Position numbers and translations under genes: made by a program. A stretch of 33,510 nt of DNA from NCBI GenBank assembly GCA_902496645.1, contig CABVBR010000010.1, positions 1-33,510 of the forward strand, in the 5' to 3' direction. Origin of the DNA: an uncultured Collinsella sp. (GTDB taxonomy: Bacteria; Actinomycetota; Coriobacteriia; Coriobacteriales; Coriobacteriaceae). Below, one piece after another: positions 32,401 through 33,510 of this stretch; within the stretch, counting starts at the first letter, position 1, and each line of letters opens with the position of its first letter. The notes under the pieces were generated by a model that did no database searches, was not told where the DNA came from, and saw only the letters and a list, made by a program, of their open reading frames with translations.

Positions 32401-33510
32401 CGCAGAGGGCTGCGGTTGCGCATCATACGCCGTCATCGGTCAGTCTATTGCGGGTTGGGGCGTCATGCCGCCGGACGCCACGGTGCCGCGCGTGGTACCG
32501 TGGCCGCAGCATACGGGCTTTTTGGCAACCGTCGACGAGCGACTGCAGCATGTTACGTGGACGCGAGGCGCATCGGCATTTGCAACGACACCCATGGGCG
32601 CAGCTGGCTGCGGCCCGGCGTCGTTTAGCATGAGCAACAACGGCAGGTGCGTGCTATACGTCGAGAACACCGACGGCAAAGTGGGGCAAACCTACGACGA
32701 AGAAGGCAAACCGGTGGCGGTAATGGGCAAGCATTTCCGCATCTTCGCCAGTACGCTGATCGACGAGCTGTTCACGGAGCCGTTCGTGCTCTGCGAGCTG
32801 GAGCACCCCATCGATCAGATAACGACGTTTTTGACCTCGGGTGGCATGCTCTCAGCGCTTGCCACGCACATCGTGAGCGCCGAGCAGAGCAAGGCAGAAC
32901 TGCACGGCATCGAAGTGCCCTTGGTGGCATGCGCCACACCACTAGGCGCGATAGCCAACCTGGGCGCCGTGGTGCCCGGGGCGGCAAGCGAGTCGTTTAC
33001 GGTAACGGTGCGAAACGACGGCAACACGCTGCTGACCGCAGGAACAGTCGATCTGTACCGAGAGGGCTCCAACCAGCCGTTCTCCAGCGCTTCCATCGGG
33101 TTCGGCGCGAACGCACGCATGGCATCGATCTACGATCCGGAGCTTGCCGAGGACGCTTCGGCCAACGACATGGCGCACGTGAAGTACGCAGTCGAGACGC
33201 TGGGCCAGCGCTTTGCCGCGCACCCGTTGGTAGCCGACAACGGCAACGCCGTGCTGGCACCGGGTTGCACGGCACAGTTCCGTATGAGCTTTGCCATCCC
33301 GGAGAGCTGGAGCGACGAGGTGGGCAAACGCGTCACGCTCTACGCAAAGGCGCGTGACCTGGTGGCGCTCGACCCCGTAACGCTCGAGGAGATTCGACCG
33401 GGCGCAAACTCCGCGCTGGGCGCCGTGCTGCACGAGCTCCACATTCCCGACGGGGCATGCGAACGTGCAGAGGTGCTGGTGGGCGTAAGCAGCAACGCGG
33501 ATACGACGGG
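29435..33510 (+). CDS. Giant Tat-exported protein, unknown function, incomplete at window end
   Basis: One frame stays open from ATG 29435 to the window edge (at least 1358 codons, no stop). GGGAG six bases before the ATG supports the start. The N-terminus carries a twin-arginine type signal (MLDRRSLLVAGASSLASIML) with possible cleavage after AYA (residue 41). Residues 47-150 resemble a CNA-B or carboxypeptidase-regulatory beta sandwich (VDVANKNTPIAGAQVTLASR with TDDEGTAIFEV). A large region follows that I do not recognise, with aromatic-rich stretches (NKFTCWMPTFPILFDFSFAG and LGPVPFFLNVNPWVLAKLAL). Around residues 690-1080 are beta-rich segments. Residues 1175-1310 look like a CARDB-type domain (FTVTVRNDGNTLLTAGTVDL). 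The C-terminus, and so any wall anchor, lies outside the window. A surface or secreted adhesin-like or glycan-binding role is inference only. Confidence 0.85.
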   Translation, partial: MLDRRSLLVAGASSLASIMLPRVPGSANAFILPFAPTAAYADEKDPFRVLVLSRTMFGVVVVDVANKNTPIAGAQVTLASRYAADKQLTATTDDEGTAIFEVAPLSEGYVDEATLLDAYDFNGGISISMAGYRDVEIPLARIQGGTAITAPTRPLSDGEPYFRQLTFDEWDIQYADATFMAMPADEAANDQPDTHAFTVQAHLPQGGQATLHINKVMPAAGSSPETVTQIGQVKASASGADNLATFTLEDKFLDAASSLLEEGCKLRFVLDYQGKTYTLSSPMAVVTAPAAKAESGSTTIVPTTMDQEITPFDFPAAFPGIGGNKFTCWMPTFPILFDFSFAGYVLFGGGYKPASYMNDSGNPDPEYWKKSPRESGAKQANRYLDEMEGKWNQYKSMSAGSGTDPRNTKLLRHHCTLLFTMDIATQLYGSLAFDWVGKTWGDNNDPAYGNIKALFQVRTDLNWTEQFTLGPVPFFLNVNPWVLAKLALAVGAHTHGSGAAFFKNISLDYSNTSGSFTIQIGLAVTFGAGVAGVASSAVRGAASLTLFIGYEKADGHQLPRLRVGADVDVDVILQFVMFKWTTKAWSGSWPTLLDSWNMSVNNGNQYVLQRSELALGGDTPYTLDACFGTPGNIEAGGVPQFIASATIVTNAELLARAEVKATAVNAAPVVRDWDQAVTRIELEADAESDDTGQIEHFVHALIENDENAAPMYAYTHIGQAKDAAADPNANSAGVSEDERGGIKPSNDNVLFTGVLSEAHMKLAMIAGVECLFRIASVRYGDNGRSRLVVHTKANGTWSAPAPVDFPLGFGEGDVERDGIYDYDFDVVEYADGRGNRDAYVLLVSGERRDGDSTLFDTASTSGILSVVRLRISNDGVRVVSHTSWRSISRGRLQEDGYHCLQCPRITVGKTLVDGRLSGAYLHRRGTTAEKALGSEAEVALECFTLWSDVSGDSLTFRQVLRFPQAPSSIELGAPENVNGKMVVPVAYETAEGCGCASYAVIGQSIAGWGVMPPDATVPRVVPWPQHTGFLATVDERLQHVTWTRGASAFATTPMGAAGCGPASFSMSNNGRCVLYVENTDGKVGQTYDEEGKPVAVMGKHFRIFASTLIDELFTEPFVLCELEHPIDQITTFLTSGGMLSALATHIVSAEQSKAELHGIEVPLVACATPLGAIANLGAVVPGAASESFTVTVRNDGNTLLTAGTVDLYREGSNQPFSSASIGFGANARMASIYDPELAEDASANDMAHVKYAVETLGQRFAAHPLVADNGNAVLAPGCTAQFRMSFAIPESWSDEVGKRVTLYAKARDLVALDPVTLEEIRPGANSALGAVLHELHIPDGACERAEVLVGVSSNADTT

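Overview
The window looks like a chromosomal segment of a gut Actinobacterium of the class Coriobacteriia, most likely Collinsella or a close relative. The grounds are GC-rich coding sequence, Gram-positive style Shine-Dalgarno sites, lipoprotein and Tat signals, a Coriobacteriia-type LuxR regulator, and palindromic intergenic repeats. This assignment rests on recognition, not on a database search. No rRNA, tRNA or CRISPR array was found.

Layout. (1) 1-6.5 kb is a sensory block. A BvgS-like hybrid histidine kinase with two built-in solute-binding domains is followed by a NimA-like flavoprotein. Facing them is an operon of a separate solute-binding lipoprotein overlapping a second hybrid kinase. 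(2) 6.7-10 kb holds metabolic and regulatory genes: a MalY/PatB-type C-S lyase, a TrmO-type tRNA methyltransferase, a regulator fusing an Xre helix-turn-helix, a zinc ribbon and a TipAS drug-binding domain, and a glutaredoxin. (3) 10-14.2 kb is rich in repeats. It has tandem and inverted palindromic repeats, a MITE-like element with 37-bp terminal inverted repeats, an orphan ribbon-helix-helix gene with a palindromic promoter, a tRNA-dihydrouridine synthase, and an unknown membrane protein flanked on both sides by inverted copies of two palindrome families. (4) 14.2-24.4 kb holds a MacB-like ABC transporter and then a thiol/sulfur redox cluster: CoA-disulfide reductase-rhodanese fusion, single-domain rhodanese, Crp/Fnr regulator, TlpA lipoprotein, polyferredoxin membrane protein, and a 48-residue CXXC protein of the CD1871A type that starts with TTG. 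A divergent OmpR-type two-component system ends the cluster.

(5) 24.4-28.1 kb is a graveyard of broken genes, partly in sequence of clearly higher GC. It contains an arginase-family fragment fused tail to tail with another truncated gene, an ArsR remnant with an internal deletion, an IS3-family transposase tail between two truncated genes, and a degenerate exonuclease fragment. Within it a PadR-DUF1700-small membrane protein operon appears intact except for its last gene, a truncated ABC ATPase. (6) 28.2 kb to the right edge holds a LuxR-type regulator followed by one uninterrupted reading frame of at least 1358 codons. That frame starts with a twin-arginine signal, runs off the window, and encodes a giant exported protein I do not recognise.

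The strongest candidates for undescribed biology are the giant Tat-exported protein beside its LuxR regulator, the nested palindromes whose outer stems differ but stay self-complementary, the MITE-like element, the Xre-zinc ribbon-TipAS fusion, and the redox cluster with its predicted class II Crp/Fnr site.
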